Shown: in pieces, positions 29,407 to 41,437 of the stretch
How positions within the stretch are numbered: the first letter of the stretch is position 1
How the letters are laid out: each line of letters opens with the position of its first letter
NCBI GenBank assembly: GCA_040285825.1
Contig: JAUPSS010000002.1
Coordinates: 3,348,001-3,412,000 of the forward strand
Direction of reading: 5' to 3'
Length of the DNA: 64,000 nucleotides
DNA from: Eukaryota sp. TZLM1-RC
Taxonomy: Eukaryota; Metamonada: BaSk clade
The notes under the pieces: generated by a model
What the model saw: the letters and a program-made list of their open reading frames with translations, nothing else
Told to the model about the DNA's origin: nothing
Database searches by the model: none
Position numbers and translations under genes: made by a program

Positions 29407-32243
29407 TATATTTATTGAATTTGCACACTTAATTAAATTAACTCAATACTAATGGGACGACTATCATTAAACCAAGATTTCCTCTACAAAATCTTGATTT
29501 GCTTGCTGTCTAGCTAAAGCTTCTCTAATTCGATTGAAAAACCGCGGTAATCTATTAATAATGGCAAATTGAATCCGTGAACGCCATAAAAATGTATCAA
29601 ATCTTTTCATTGTTTTTTCTTGCACCAATTTTTGGAAGTCATCCAAAAAAGTTTCTGCTTCAACTGATAATCTTCCATTTATCGAAAATGGGAAAGCAAT
29701 AAAAACCAGCTGTGTATTTCTATCGACATTTGCATCTTCAATTTCTTTATCATATTTTCTATGTTTTTCTTTTGCTTTAAAATCCAGAGCAGCCCCAGGA
29801 TTAAGTTTTCTTCTGTGAACCAAAGTATCATTTGCAACATTACATGAGACAAAGTCAACAATAGCTTCAGAATTATCAATCCAATCACATTATACATCAC
29901 CTCTATCATCAGAACCAAAATTATTCAGAGAAAGTGTTTCCTTCAGCAGGGGCTCTTTGATACACGATATCCTTGCAGTTTGTGCCATATTGAAAACAGT
30001 GTCTCTAACAGCATCATGTAATGAAGAACGATAAGTTATCAATTGAGAGCAATTCAGAGCATGGCGCAAAGTGAGTTGAGGTGAATTCGAACAAATACAT
30101 TTTTCTTTTGATAATAACTGGTTAATGGGGATGTTCAAATATAATCTCATTTTTGTTACAAATGCTTCGTTAGTGGCACACAATCCAAATCTTCGTGGTA
30201 CAATGGTTACAAAAAGTGAAGAATCTGACGACTTGTTTTCACAAACACCGTTTTCCAATAACAATGAGTGAAGATCTTGATTTAAAACAGCCGAGCTGCA
30301 TATATTATTATAAAGATCTTTATCATACATTCCAGTCAATCGTTTCTGTAATGTTCGAAGAGTGTACTTCAAATTTACAACATTTTTTTCTGGAATATTG
30401 CCATTGAATGATTGGGGAAAACATCGACCCCATTTTTCTACATCAATTCTTGAAATTTCTTCATTTAATGCAAAAACAGTGGAACTTTGCGTTGTCATCA
30501 ATAAATCTTCCCAATCTGCAAATCTTTCGGAAAACTCAAAGATTGCATTTCTGCATCCACCAACAAAAGCACACGAGGTAGGAATAGAAGCCTTCGTCCA
30601 CCCTGAATCACCATAATGTGGACTAAGGTAAGCATGATCTGGAATTTGAAACATTTTACATCCCAGTAATTGAGCCAGAACTTTTGCACGTAACTCATTA
30701 AACTTGTGAGCCAAAGGTCTAGTGACGAGAGGATTTGTAGATCGAAATATATGATTAAAATTGGAACTAAAACACAGTCTTATAATGGTAAATTTGATGT
30801 GTTTTTTATATCTAAATTCATCATTCGGTCAATTTTGTCAGAAGTCGTGTTCAACTTTTCAAACAATTTTTTGGTAATTTCATCATTATTTCCTAAAAAC
30901 GAACCCAAATGACGAATAGCATCAATTGAATATAATTTGGCTTGAATTTCAATATCATCAACTATTGTGGAAACTGGAGAATTAGATAACAAAACACATT
31001 TAAGTAAATTAAGTCGGAGACCAATTTTGGCAAATAATTCTTTAAAACATACAGTTGCTTGTTTCACAATATTTAAATCACCAATAAGCACAACATCATC
31101 CATATATGCAATCATTTTTAGTGAAGGAAACATCTCTTGAATTTGCAGTAAAATAGGATGAATGGCCAAACAAAACAAAAGAGGTCCTAACGGATCTCTG
31201 CTTTACGCCACTTGATGAACTCAAAATGTTGTTACCAAAATGTAAATTCGAATATGTGCAATATGTTGATTGAAAACACGGTATTAATTCCGGCATATAT
31301 TGCAATAGAGCACCATGGATACTGCGACGACTTAGTGAATTGAGAGCATTACTAAAATCCAATGACATGCAAACATTGGATTCATTTTGGCGAAATAAAA
31401 CATCAGTAGCAAATATCGCTGAAGAGACTCCATCTGTAGTATTTATACCATATTGAAAGGGTAATAAAATTTTTTTTGCTTTCTCGTTAAACCTGCTTAA
31501 GCAACATGCAGAAAAAATATTGTGTAAGCTCTCAGAGACTGCAATAGGACGAACATCCATTTTTGAATTTTTGACAAGTGCAGTCAAACGAGAACTTCTT
31601 AATTCTTCTGGGTATTTGAGTTGACCAGATAATATTTGGTTGAAAAATTTGGTTAATAAACCAAGGCAATCTTCTGAAGAAATAATCGCGGCTTTTACAT
31701 GATCAATAGTAATACCAGAAAGTCCGGCAGACTTACCACGAGGTCTCTTTTTGATAACCGAAAAAACTGCTGATGGCATCAATGGATAATTTTCCCAGTA
31801 TGTGCCGTAAAAATTTTGATCCATTATAGGGTCTTCATAAGGATGAAGTATTTTCAGTTTATCTATTGTATTTTCATTGTTTTGTGCTTTAACTCCGGGA
31901 CTTAAAGCTGACAAAGCCTTGGACCATTTGTTGTCAAAGCATTTGTCTTCAAAAATTTTACTTAATTTTTCGGATGACTGATTTCTCGGTGCTATATTAG
32001 TTAAATCTTTGGAAATATTTACGAAATTTTGTTCAAAAGGAAGACAAAAAGAACCAAAAAATTCCCAAATAATATTGATAGCATACTTTCCTTTACATAA
32101 TTGATCCAAAAATCTTTGAAAAACGAAAGCAAATTCATTGCATTTGGTCGGATGAATTTCTTGAGGTATTCTTATGGGAGGATGGTAATTATCAACTATG
32201 CGGCATTTCAAGCATCGATCAGAAGTTTTATTTTCAAGCAATG
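29407..32243 (-). pseudogene. Family D non-LTR element D3, nearly full length but broken
   Basis: The longest family D copy. Its 5' end falls in the N-terminal zinc ribbon (SDRCLKCRIVDN, then PPIRIPQEIHP), with the RT in the same frame (31194-32243: PRGKSAGLSGI, DVRPIAVSESL, CMSLDFSNALNS). A two-base loss at SSGVKQ (near 31194) shifts the frame before the YMDD box, which continues at 30780-31178. The thumb ends at the A AAA AAC site 30801-30807. The linker/finger/RLE frame runs 29890-30714, with a TAA replacing Tyr after RGDV, and resumes to 29467. The Asn-Ala-Leu after the catalytic Asp replaces the usual Asn-Ala-Phe. Confidence 0.88.
30801..30807 (-). promoter_or_regulatory. Possible -1 frameshift site A AAA AAC in D3
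   Basis: Same heptamer, same codon phase (ATA AAA AAC) and same downstream stop as in D2. The two copies share it either by function or by descent from one master copy. Confidence 0.4.
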
Positions 32244-33264
32244 CAAATCTTTTGTAGTTTTTAACAAATCAAAAGAAATGCATGATGGACCAGCAGCTTT
32301 TCCTTTTGGCAATTTAGCAATAATATTGAATATTTCATGAGCCTGAAAAGGATTTTCGAGCCAATATTCACAAATTGGCGGTTTAATTGGGCAAAAATTT
32401 TTAGTTGGATGAAGCGCTTTCAGTTTCTCAACAGTTTCATGATTATTATCAGCCAACTTACCTGAAAAAACATTTTTTAAACCACTTCCATATCTACCTC
32501 TCAAGAACAATTTTCTTGCTTGAAACGATGAACTGGCTTTACTTTTTTTTCGGTTTGTAATTAATTGATTTTTTATTCTTTTTGGCAAAGAATTTCCAAA
32601 ATCTAGTTATGTTCCATTTGTTTAATTTCAATTGCGAAGAAAAAGAACGCAATTCCATTGACATAGGAACAGAACTGGCAGGACTCACCTCTACAGGAAT
32701 TTTAACAGGTGCACGAAAAGAATCACTTGTTTGACAGTCAAAACAAAACAAGAGAGGGCGACTATTGGAAGAATTAGAGCGGAACTTTTTGCAAAAATGA
32801 CAATTATGTTTCAACACATTATCCGTATGATCAGGAGCAACAGTTTTTGGTACAAGAGTTTGATGATTATTTAAATCACAATTTATATCATCAGCGGAAA
32901 CAATGGGAACAGGAGGAAGATTCATTGCGGCTGGCGTTTGCAAACTATTAACAATAGAAATATTTGTTTTCAGTCTCATTTTTTCGGTAATAATAGCAGG
33001 ACATTTTCTAATGTTATGACCAACCTTGCCACATTTGGAACAGGTATGTCTTCTTTTTTGTTCTTTTTCAGGCGTAACATCAGGGGCATCACACAAAGGC
33101 AAAAAATCATTTTTAAAAAAATTCAAATTTTTTCGAGAAGAATTTCGAGCATAGCTTGAAGGGTGGGGAGAGTGGAGAAGTGAAGGGGATGAGCTTGATC
33201 TGATGGGTAGAATCTTTGCTTGGGCGTTCCAATCAGTATCAGAGTCACTGTCAGTCACTGGCAT
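32244..33264 (-). pseudogene. N-terminal half of a non-LTR element: zinc knuckle, zinc ribbon and start of RT
   Basis: The ATG at 33264 opens MPVTDSDSDTDWNAQAKI. Residues about 75-90 are a CCHC knuckle, CSKCGKVGHNIRKC. Residues about 150-185 form a CX2C...CX2C ribbon (CHFCKK, CFDC) followed by VKIPVEVSPASS, the motif that also starts families B and D. A one-base change in an A run near 32545 shifts the frame. The RT start then continues (FLRGRYGSGLKN, KLPKGKAAGPSCISFDLL) until it is cut at about 32244 against D3. This is the only true 5' end of an RLE element visible here. It is probably family A or E. Confidence 0.8.
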
Positions 33265-33357
33265 CGTTTTGGCAAAGACACAGTACGACTTTGACGCCGT
33301 GACAGAAAGTGAAATATGAGAGGGTTGACTAAGGGAGGGAGAAAAAAAACTGAGGGA
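33265..33357 (-). promoter_or_regulatory. 5' untranslated region of the element starting at 33264
   Basis: About 93 bases from the abrupt end of fragment A5 to the ATG, starting with a T/C-rich run. In such elements this region often holds the internal promoter. I see no specific motif. Confidence 0.4.
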
Positions 33358-34382
33358 ATCTGAGTTACTAAAGCAGCAGCAGAGCTATCACGAATATCCT
33401 TTAAAAAATTACCGAAAGCGGGATTTTTAGTTTTGGCCAAGCCAAGTCTTACTTCATAATCCAAGCCTTCATATAATTTAACCAGATGGTGCTGAAGCTT
33501 TTTCAACCAAAAACGTAAATTTGGAAGAGATCGGGTGGGAATTTTTTGAATATTTTGAGGAAAACACTGAATCCAGATATCACTAGGCAAATTATCTAAT
33601 TCAATTTGAAGTTGATTCAAATAAAAGTTAGATTCACCATAAATCATATGAACATCATAAGGAAACCTTTGAAAAAATTCAAAAACAAAATTTTTTCCAC
33701 CTCCTAAAAATGCTGCTTTACATAAATTCGAAGACTTCGTGAAGCCAATTCCACTTAAGTCAGCAGAACAAAAAACATGACTTCGAATTAAAGATTCATT
33801 TACCTCCAATAATGAGGAAACAAATTTGACCCGAAGTTTGTTGAAAGATCTACAAAAATCAAGAGACACTGAAGGAGGAGTTGATCTTTAAATATGAGTG
33901 AATTTACCAGAATAACAAATTTTTAAAATAAAAAAATTGATGTGTTTTTCTATATCAAATTCAGCAATAAAACTAAGATCCTTATCAAAATTTTCCAATA
34001 AATTGTTCAATTGGGAATAAATTTCATCCAAATTACCTAACCAACATCCAAGAAACTTGAATGCTTGTTGTTCCTAATTAATGAAAGGAATTTGAACATC
34101 ATCAATCAATAGAGATTGTTTTGTTCTTCCAATTAAGAGACATTTTTCGGGATTCAAGGCAAATCCAATGTCTTTGTATTTCGCAGCAATGTCTTTAGAA
34201 ACCCTACAAATGCTTTCATAAGAACCAATAATCGAAATGTCATCCATATAAGCAACAATACGTAACTCAGGGAATTCTTTCTGGGTCTTTTCAATAGTAT
34301 TATGAATAGCCAAACAAAACAGCAATGGGCCAAGAGGATCACCTTGTTTGACACCAGATGAAGATTCAAGGGTAAAGCTGTA
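33358..34382 (-). pseudogene. Family A copy A5: RT end, thumb and start of finger region
   Basis: Runs from SSGVKQGDPLG and the YMDDISIIG box through the thumb (FDIEKHINFFILKICYSGKF, in one frame, unlike family D) and the linker (SVSLDFCRSFNKLRVKF, GGGKNFVFEF) to LGLAKTKNPAFGNFLKD, then stops at QIPSV. This copy shows the natural sequence upstream of the array unit start. A TAG after PFIN (near 34075) and a stop after FTHI break it. Confidence 0.85.
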
Positions 34383-34383
34383 A

Positions 34384-34503
34384 CTTAATTAACTTATTAG
34401 GCAACTTGAGCAACTGTCTTCAAGATCAATCAAAAAGTTTGCAAAAACGGGATTTTTTTCCTTAGCCAAGTTAAGACGTACAATATGATCCAAGTTTTTT
34501 AGT
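34384..34503 (-). mobile_element. Family E fragment
   Basis: Encodes RLNLAKEKNPVFANFLIDLE then DSCSSCLIS. It starts just upstream of the LAK motif, again close to the recurrent breakpoint, and follows directly after the 3' end of the D6 copy. Confidence 0.75.
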
Positions 34504-34505
34504 TC

Positions 34506-34993
34506 AAGGTATTTATTGAATTTGCACACTTAATTAAATTAACTCATAACTAATGGGACGACTATCATTGAACCAAGATTTCCTCTACAAAATCTTGATC
34601 TGCTTGCTGTCTAGCTAAAGCTTCTCTAATTCGATTGAAAAACCGAGGTAATCTATTAATAATGGCAAATTGAATCCGTGAACGCCATCAAAAAATATCA
34701 AATCTTTTCATTGTTTTTCTTGCACCATTTTTTGGAAGTCATCCAAAAAAGTTTCTGCTTCAACTGATAATCTTCCATTTATCGAAAATGGGAAAGCAAT
34801 AAAAACCAGCTGTGTATTTCTATCGACATTAGCCTCTTCAATATCTTTATCATATTTTCTATGTTTCTCTTTTGCTTTAAAATCCAGAGCAGCCACAGGA
34901 TTAAGTTTTCTTCTGTGAACCAAAGTATCATTTGCAACATTACATGAGACAAAGTCAACAATAGCTTCAGAATTATCAATCCAATCACAGTAT
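34506..34993 (-). pseudogene. Family D copy D6/D7, 3' part
   Basis: C-terminal RLE part (CDWIDNSEAIVDF, KAKEKHRKYDKDIEEAN) to the family 3' end, with a one-base change after MVQEK that shifts the frame. The 5' continuation is at 36491-36692. The family E copy at 34994-36479 was inserted between the two halves. Confidence 0.85.
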
Positions 34994-35004
34994 CATTACC
35001 TCCA

Positions 35005-36192
35005 TCCCTAACTTACAATTTTTGTAGACAATTTAACAAAATACGTACCCAATTTTTGGCTTATTTAATGTCTGCTGATCCATCAATTTTGAAAAATCAT
35101 ATTTTTTCTGATGTTCAACCTGGCGGTGTTGGATTCAATTCATCAAAATATTTGACCAAAGCTGCATTTATTGGTGGTGGAAAAAATTTTGTATTTGAAT
35201 TCTCCAAAAGATATCCTTTTGCCGAAAATCTTCTTGAAACTACAAATAGCCTATTCCTCGATAACTTAAAAGAAGAAATTTCCAGTTTATCTCCCGACTT
35301 ATGGCAATCATGTTTCCCCATTTCCATTCAAGAAATTCCAGAGAGAAGTTTATATTCATTAAAATTTGCGTTGAAAGAGCTCCAACGACATCTTTTGAAA
35401 AAATTTGAAAGCAAGGATTTTATTGTTCGACTTAGCACGGCTAAGAAAGAAAATCCTGCTTTTGCAAATTTTTTGATTGATTTGAAGGACAGTTCTTCTG
35501 CAGTTTTGATAAATCAAATTCCCCAGATTTATGGTCTATTTTTGAATGACGACCAATGGACCACTGCTATGAGAATGCGTTGTTATTTATGGCCTTGTAA
35601 TTTGCCCAATGATTTGTTTTGCAAATGTGGAGCTGGTTTGACATTATCACATTTATTTAATTGTAATAGATTTATTTCCTATCGTTCTACGTTGCATGAT
35701 GCAGTCAGAGATCAAATCCATGCAATGTGTAATTCCTATCATATTGAATCTTTTGTAGAACCTTTGTTAAGGTCTCTTGATATAAATGAAAGCGTAAGAG
35801 ATTCAGAATATGGAAAACGACGTGCTGATGTTGTTGTGCCCTCGATTGATGATGTCATGAATGTTGTTGATGTCGTAACAGTGGATGTTTGCAAGAAAAA
35901 TGCCTTGAAAAATGCTCAATCCGAAGTATCCCCCCTTGATGATTCCGAATTGTACAAACGGAAAAAGTATGCAAATCCTTTAAAAGAATTGAAACATGTT
36001 CGCCATGTAGATTACCAAATTTGCCCATTTGCTATATCGTTGTATGGTCGTCTTGGAAAAACTGCTTTGAATTTTATTGATGATTTTGAAAATCTTGTGA
36101 AAAGAAGAATGAATAAGCGTTTTGATCGTCCCTTGTGGCTTAATCGTATTGTTTTTACTATTTTTGTTGTTGTTGAACTCAAATTGAATTAG
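35005..36192 (+). CDS. Family E linker, CCHC finger and restriction-like endonuclease
   Basis: Open through NFCRQFNKIRTQF, GGVGFNSSKYLTKAAF and GGGKNFVFEFSKRYPF to the zinc finger CKCGAGLTLSHLFNC (about residues 190-210 of the frame). The RLE domain follows (RRADVVVPSID, NVVDVVTVDVC, YKRKKYANPL, CPFAISLYGRLG). No ATG precedes the first part, since the element is 5'-truncated. The frame stays open to LNRIVFTIF. It then runs into the 150-bp insert and stops after a few foreign codons at 36192. Without the insert the frame would go on to a C-terminus ending CFEDIDF. Apart from that insert this is the best preserved family E copy. Confidence 0.85.
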   Translation, partial: SLTYNFCRQFNKIRTQFLAYLMSADPSILKNHIFSDVQPGGVGFNSSKYLTKAAFIGGGKNFVFEFSKRYPFAENLLETTNSLFLDNLKEEISSLSPDLWQSCFPISIQEIPERSLYSLKFALKELQRHLLKKFESKDFIVRLSTAKKENPAFANFLIDLKDSSSAVLINQIPQIYGLFLNDDQWTTAMRMRCYLWPCNLPNDLFCKCGAGLTLSHLFNCNRFISYRSTLHDAVRDQIHAMCNSYHIESFVEPLLRSLDINESVRDSEYGKRRADVVVPSIDDVMNVVDVVTVDVCKKNALKNAQSEVSPLDDSELYKRKKYANPLKELKHVRHVDYQICPFAISLYGRLGKTALNFIDDFENLVKRRMNKRFDRPLWLNRIVFTIFVVVELKLN

Positions 36193-36289
36193 TAGGTTTC
36201 TTTGTATTTCGACTGATGACGTGATACTATTATTAATAAACAACAGATTTCTCTCTCTCCTTCGTGTGTTCATCTGCCTAACGGCATCA
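36165..36289 (+). repeat. LTR-like insert in the family E element (TG...CA, about 125 bp)
   Basis: Starts TGTTGTTGTTGAAC and ends GGCATCA, followed by ATAATTATTGGCC. The young LTR element has GGCAACA followed by the same ATAATTATTGGCC, so this is probably an LTR plus about 26 bp of leader from a related LTR family. The rest of that element is absent. The whole insert (36166-36315) also begins GT and ends TTCTTATTTCAG, so an intron is a formal alternative. Confidence 0.5.
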
Positions 36290-36490
36290 ATAATTATTGG
36301 CCCTTCTTATTTCAGATGACTGTTCCTTCAATTCCTAAAATGATTTCGAAAGCTTTGATGTCTGTCAGTGCACATTACGAAGAAATTGATGTTGTGAGGT
36401 TTGATGGTGTGGAATCTTGTTTTGAAGATATTGACTTTTAGACTATAGTTTAATAATAAATTCAAATTATTTAAAAAGAAATCACAGTAT

Positions 36491-36692
36491 ACATCACCTC
36501 TATCATCAGAACCAAAATTATTCAGAGAAAGTGTTTCCTTCAGCAGGGGCTCTTTGATACACGATATCCTTGCAGTTTGTGCCATATTGAAAACAGTGTC
36601 TCTAACAGCATCATGTAATGAAGAACGATAAGTTATCAATTTAGAGCAATTCAGAGCATGGAGCAAAGCGAGTTGAGGTGAATTCGAACAAA
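36491..36692 (-). pseudogene. Family D copy D6/D7, 5' part
   Basis: Encodes LHALNCSKLITYRSSLHD, VRDTVFNMAQTARI and NNFGSDDRGDVYCD, and is continuous with 34506-34993 apart from the E insertion. Its 5' end meets the A-rich tail of the array's last unit. Confidence 0.85.
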
Positions 36693-36696
36693 TTTT

Positions 36697-37704
36697 TTTT
36701 GCATGAATTATTTTTATTCAACAACGAATATGAAAACATAAAATACACAATTAAAACTCCACATCCTCAAAATCTGCCTCCCCTACATCAAAACAATTAA
36801 TTGCCAAAGATTCAGAAAATTTCCCAAACGAAGACAGTGACTCAGAAATCAGTTTTACCATTCCCTTAAAAACAGAAAATACAATCCTGTTTTGCCAGTA
36901 AACACGATTGAAAAGAAATTTCTTCCAGTTCTTTCCAAAAATACAATCCTGTTTTGCCAGTAAACACGATTGAAAAAAAATTTCTTCCAGTTCTTTCCTT
37001 TACAACTACAACAAAATCTTCAAGGAAAGCCATAGCAGCCTTACCTAGAGATCCAAGCAAAGAAAAAACAAATGGACATAAATTATATTGGGCATGAGAA
37101 TTTTCATTAACCGAGGAAATGGGTTTCGCATATTTAGCAATTTTATATTTTTCGCCTGCAAGAAGAGGATTATTTACATCCGAGTTAATGAGATGTTCGT
37201 TAGAGGAATTACAAGGGTCAATAGACATGGCGTCCAAAATAGTAAAACTACCATTTAAACCGGCAACAACTAGATCACCTCTTGTCAGACCCATAGAAGC
37301 TCTGTTGTTTCGCGTACTATCAATATTGGGGTCATCAAGAATTAATTTTGATAACAGCGGTTCTAAAAAGGAATCTACTCGATATGATTTACACATTACA
37401 TAAATTTCGTCCCTGACGTTATTATGCACTTTGCTTCTAAACGTAATGAAATGTTCACAGTTCAAAAGATGAGTAAACAAAAGAGGTTTACCACATTTAC
37501 AAGTTAAATTTTTTTTAAGTTAAATGATTGGGCAAATTGTTTGGCCACAGAAAACAACGAAAACGCATGTTTAGAAGCCATTCATTGTTTTTTAACAAAA
37601 GTCCATAAACAGAGGGAACTTGAGTTACTAAAGCAGCAGCAGAACTATCACGAATATCCTTTAAAAAATTACCGAAAGCGGGATTTTTAGTTTTGGCCAA
37701 GCCA
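36697..37704 (-). repeat. Array unit 17, terminal, with natural 3' end
   Basis: Continues past RIVF into the true family A C-terminus and A-rich 3' end. An internal duplication of about 65 bp at 36880-36990 repeats the NRVYWQN region and breaks the frame. A T run near 37507 also breaks the frame before the finger. Confidence 0.85.
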
Positions 37705-38453
37705 AAAATACAATCCTGTTTTGCCAGTAAACACGATTGAAAATTCTTCCAGTGCTTTCCTTTACAACTACAACAAAATCTTCAAGGAAAGCCATAGCAG
37801 CCTTACCTAGAGATCCAAGCAAAGAAAAAACAAATGGACATAAATTATATTGGGCATGAGAATTTTCATTAACCGAGAAAATGGGTTTCGCATATTTAGC
37901 AATTTTATATTTTTCGCCTGCAAGAAGAGGATTATTTACATCCGAGTTAATGAGATGTTCGTTAGAGGAATTACAAGGGTCAATAGACATGGCGTCTAAA
38001 AAAGTAAAACTACCATTTAAACCGGCAACAACTAGATCAACTCTAGTCAGACCCATAGAAGCTCTGTTGTTGCGCGTACTATCAATATTGGGGTCATCAA
38101 GAATTAATTTTGATAACAGCGGTTCTAAAAAGGAATCTACTCGATGTGATTTACACATTACATAAATTTGGTCCCTGACGTTATTATTATGCACTTTGCT
38201 TCTAAACATAATGAAATGTTTACAGTCCAAAAGATGAGTAAACAAAAGAGGTTTACCACATTTACAAGTTAAATGATTGGGCAAATTGTTTGGCCACAGA
38301 AAACAACGAAAACGCATGTTTAGAAGCCATTCATTGTTTTTTAACAAGAGTCCATAAACAGAGGGAACTTGAGTTACTAAAGCAGCAGCTTAATTATCAC
38401 GAATATCCTTTAAAAAATTACCGAAAGCGGGATTTTTAGTTTTGGCCAAGCCA
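37705..38453 (-). repeat. Array unit 16 (749 bp)
   Basis: Has a TAA in place of a Ser codon at RDNS (near 38390), an extra Asn codon (NNN), RVDLVVAG and FTFLD. The TAA is shared only with the dispersed dimer A3. Confidence 0.85.
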
Positions 38454-39199
38454 AAAATACAATCCTGTTTTGCCAGTAAACACGATTGAAAATTCTTCCA
38501 GTTCTTTCCTTTACAACTACAACAAAATCCTCAAGGAAAGCCATAGCAGCCTTACCTAGAGATCCAAGCAAAGAAAAAACAAATGGACATAAATTATATT
38601 GGGCATGAGAATTTTCATTAACCGAGGAAATGGGTTTCGCATATTTAGCAATTTTATATTTTTCACCTGCAAGAAGAGGATTATTTACATCCGAGTTAAT
38701 GAGATGTTCGTTAGAGGAATTACAAGGGTCAATAGACATGGCGTCCAAAATAGTAAAACTACCATTTAAACCAGGAACAACTAGATCACCTCTAGTCAGA
38801 CCCATAGAAGCTCTGTTGTAACGCGTACTATCAATATTGGGATCATCAAGAATTAATTTTGATAACAGCGGTTCTAAAAAGGAATCTACTCGATATGATT
38901 TGCACATTACATAAATTTGGTCCCTGACGTTATTATGCACTTTGCTTCTAAACGTAATGAAATGTTTACAGTTCAAAAGATGAGTAAACAAAAGAGGTTT
39001 ACCACATTTACAAGTTAAATGATTGGGCAAATTGTTTGGCCACAGAAAACAACGAAAACGCATGTTTAGAAGCCATTCATTCTTTTTTAACAAAAGTCCA
39101 TAAACAGAGGGAACTTGAGTTACTAAAGCAGCAGCAGAACTATCACGAATATCCTTTAAAAAAATACCGAAAGCAGGATTTTTAGTTTTGGCCAAGCCA
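38454..39199 (-). repeat. Array unit 15
   Basis: Open frame of 261 codons. Variant set: SYRV, RYNRAS, VPGLNGSFTILD. Confidence 0.9.
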
Positions 39200-39945
39200 A
39201 AAATACAGTCCTGTTTTGCCAGTAAACACGATTGAAAATTCTTCCAGTGCTTTCCTTTACAACTACAACAAAATTTTCAAGGAAAGCCATAGCAGCCTTA
39301 CCTAGAGATCCAAGCAAAGAAAAAACAAATGGACATAAATTATATTGGGCATGAGAATTTTCATTAACCGAGGAAATGGGTTTCGCATATTTAGCAATTT
39401 TATATTTTTCGCCTGCAAGAAGAGGATTATTTACATCCGAGTTAATGAGATGTTCGTTAGAGGAATTACAAGGGTCAATAGACATGGCGTCTAAAAAAGT
39501 AAAACTACCATTTAAACCGGCAACAACTAGATCACCTCTTGTCAGACCCATAGAAGCTCTGTTGTTGCGCGTACTATCAATATTGGGGTCATCAAGAATT
39601 AATTTTGATAACAGCGGTTCTAAAAAGGAATCTACTCGATGTGATTTACACATTACATAAATTTGGTCCCTGACGTTATTATGCACTTTGCTTCTAAACG
39701 TAATGAAATGTTTACAGTTCAAAAGATGAGTAAACAAAAGAGGTTTACCACATTTACAAGTTAAATGATTGGGCAAATTGTTTGGCCACAGAAAACAACG
39801 AAAACGCATGTTTAGAAGCCATTCATTGTTTTTTAACAAAAGTCCATAAACAGAGGGAACTTGAGTTGCTAAAGCAGCAGCAGAACTATCACGAATATCC
39901 TTTAAAAAATTACCGAAAGCAGGATTTTTAGTTTTGGCCAAGCCA
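39200..39945 (-). repeat. Array unit 14
   Basis: Open frame. Variant set: SHRV, NNRAS, VAGLNGSFTFLD, with ALATQ in place of ALVTQ. Confidence 0.9.
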
Positions 39946-40691
39946 AAAATACAATCCTGTTTTGCCAGTAAACACGATTGAAAATTCTTCCAGTGCTTTC
40001 CTTTACAACTACAACAAAATTTTCAAGGAAAGCCATAGCAGCCTTACCTAGAGATCCAAGCAAAGAAAAAACAAATGGACATAAATTATATTGGGCATGA
40101 GAATTTTCATTAACCGAGGAAATGGGTTTCGCATATTTAGCAATTTTATATTTTTCGCCTGCAAGAAAAGGATTATTTACATCCGAGTTAATGAGATGTT
40201 CGTTAGAGGAATTACAAGGGTCAATAGACATGGCGTCCAAAATAGTAAAACTACCATTTAAACCAGGAACAACTAGATCACCTCTAGTCAGACCCATATA
40301 AGCTCTGTTGTAACGCGTACTATCAATATTGGGGTCATCAAGAATTAATTTTGATAACAGCGGTTCTAAAAAGGAATCTACTCGATGTGATTTACACATT
40401 ACATAAATTTGGTCCCTGACGTTATTATGCACTTTGCTTCTAAACGTAATGAAATGTTTACAGTTCAAAAGATGAGTAAACAAAAGAGGTTTACCACATT
40501 TACAAGTTAAATGATTGGGCAAATTGTTTGGCCACAGAAAACAACGAAAACGCATGTTTAGAAGCCATTCATTGTTTTTTAACAAAAGTCCATAAACAGA
40601 GGGAACTTGAGTTACTAAAGCAGCAGCAGAACTATCACGAATATCCTTTAAAAAATTACCGAAAGCAGGATTTTTAGTTTTGGCCAAGCCA
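39946..40691 (-). repeat. Array unit 13
   Basis: Open frame. Variant set: RYNRAY, VPGLNGSFTILD, NNPFLAG. Confidence 0.9.
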
Positions 40692-41437
40692 AAAATACAA
40701 TCCTGTTTTGCCAGTAAACACGATTGAAAATTCTTCCAGTGCTTTCCTTTACAACTACAACAAAATTTTCAAGGAAAGCCATAGCAGCCTTACCTAGAGA
40801 TCCAAGCAAAGAAAAAACAAATGGACATAAATTATATTGGGCATGAGAATTTTCATTAACCGAGGAAATGGGTTTCGCATATTTAGCAATTTTATATTTT
40901 TCGCCTGCAAGAAAAGGATTATTTACATCCGAGTTAATGAGATGTTCGTTAGAGGAATTACAAGGGTCAATAGACATGGCGTCTAAAAAAGTAAAACTAC
41001 CATTTAAACCGGCAACAACTAGATCACCTCTTGTCAGACCCATAGAAGCTCTGTTGTTGCGCGTACTATCAATATTGGGGTCATCAAGAATTAATTTTGA
41101 TAACAGCGGTTCTAAAAAGGAATCTACTCGATGTGATTTACACATTACATAAATTTGGTCCCTGACGTTATTATGCACTTTGCTTCTAAACGTAATGAAA
41201 TGTTTACAGTTCAAAAGATGAGTAAACAAAAGAGGTTTACCACATTTACAAGTTAAATGATTGGGCAAATTGTTTGGCCACAGAAAACAACGAAAACGCA
41301 TGTTTAGAAGCCATTCATTGTTTTTTAACAAAATTCCATAAACAGAGGGAACTTGAGTTACTAAAGCAGCAGCAGAACTATCACGAATATCCTTTAAAAA
41401 ATTACCGAAAGCGGGATTTTTAGTTTTGGCCAAGCCA
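40692..41437 (-). repeat. Array unit 12
   Basis: Open frame. Variant set: NNRAS, VAGLNGSFTFLD, NNPFLAG (shared with unit 13), YGILLK (shared with unit 11). Confidence 0.9.

Larger units (their letters stand above)
34994..36479 (+). mobile_element. Family E non-LTR element, 5'-truncated, with 11-bp target duplication
   Basis: Inserted in the D6/D7 copy. AATCACAGTAT is repeated at 34983-34993 and 36480-36490. The element ends with an A-rich tail after AATAATAAATTC. It contains the coding region at 35056-36192 and an extra 150-bp insert at 36166-36315 near its 3' end, and its own C-terminus continues after that insert to 36441. Confidence 0.88.
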
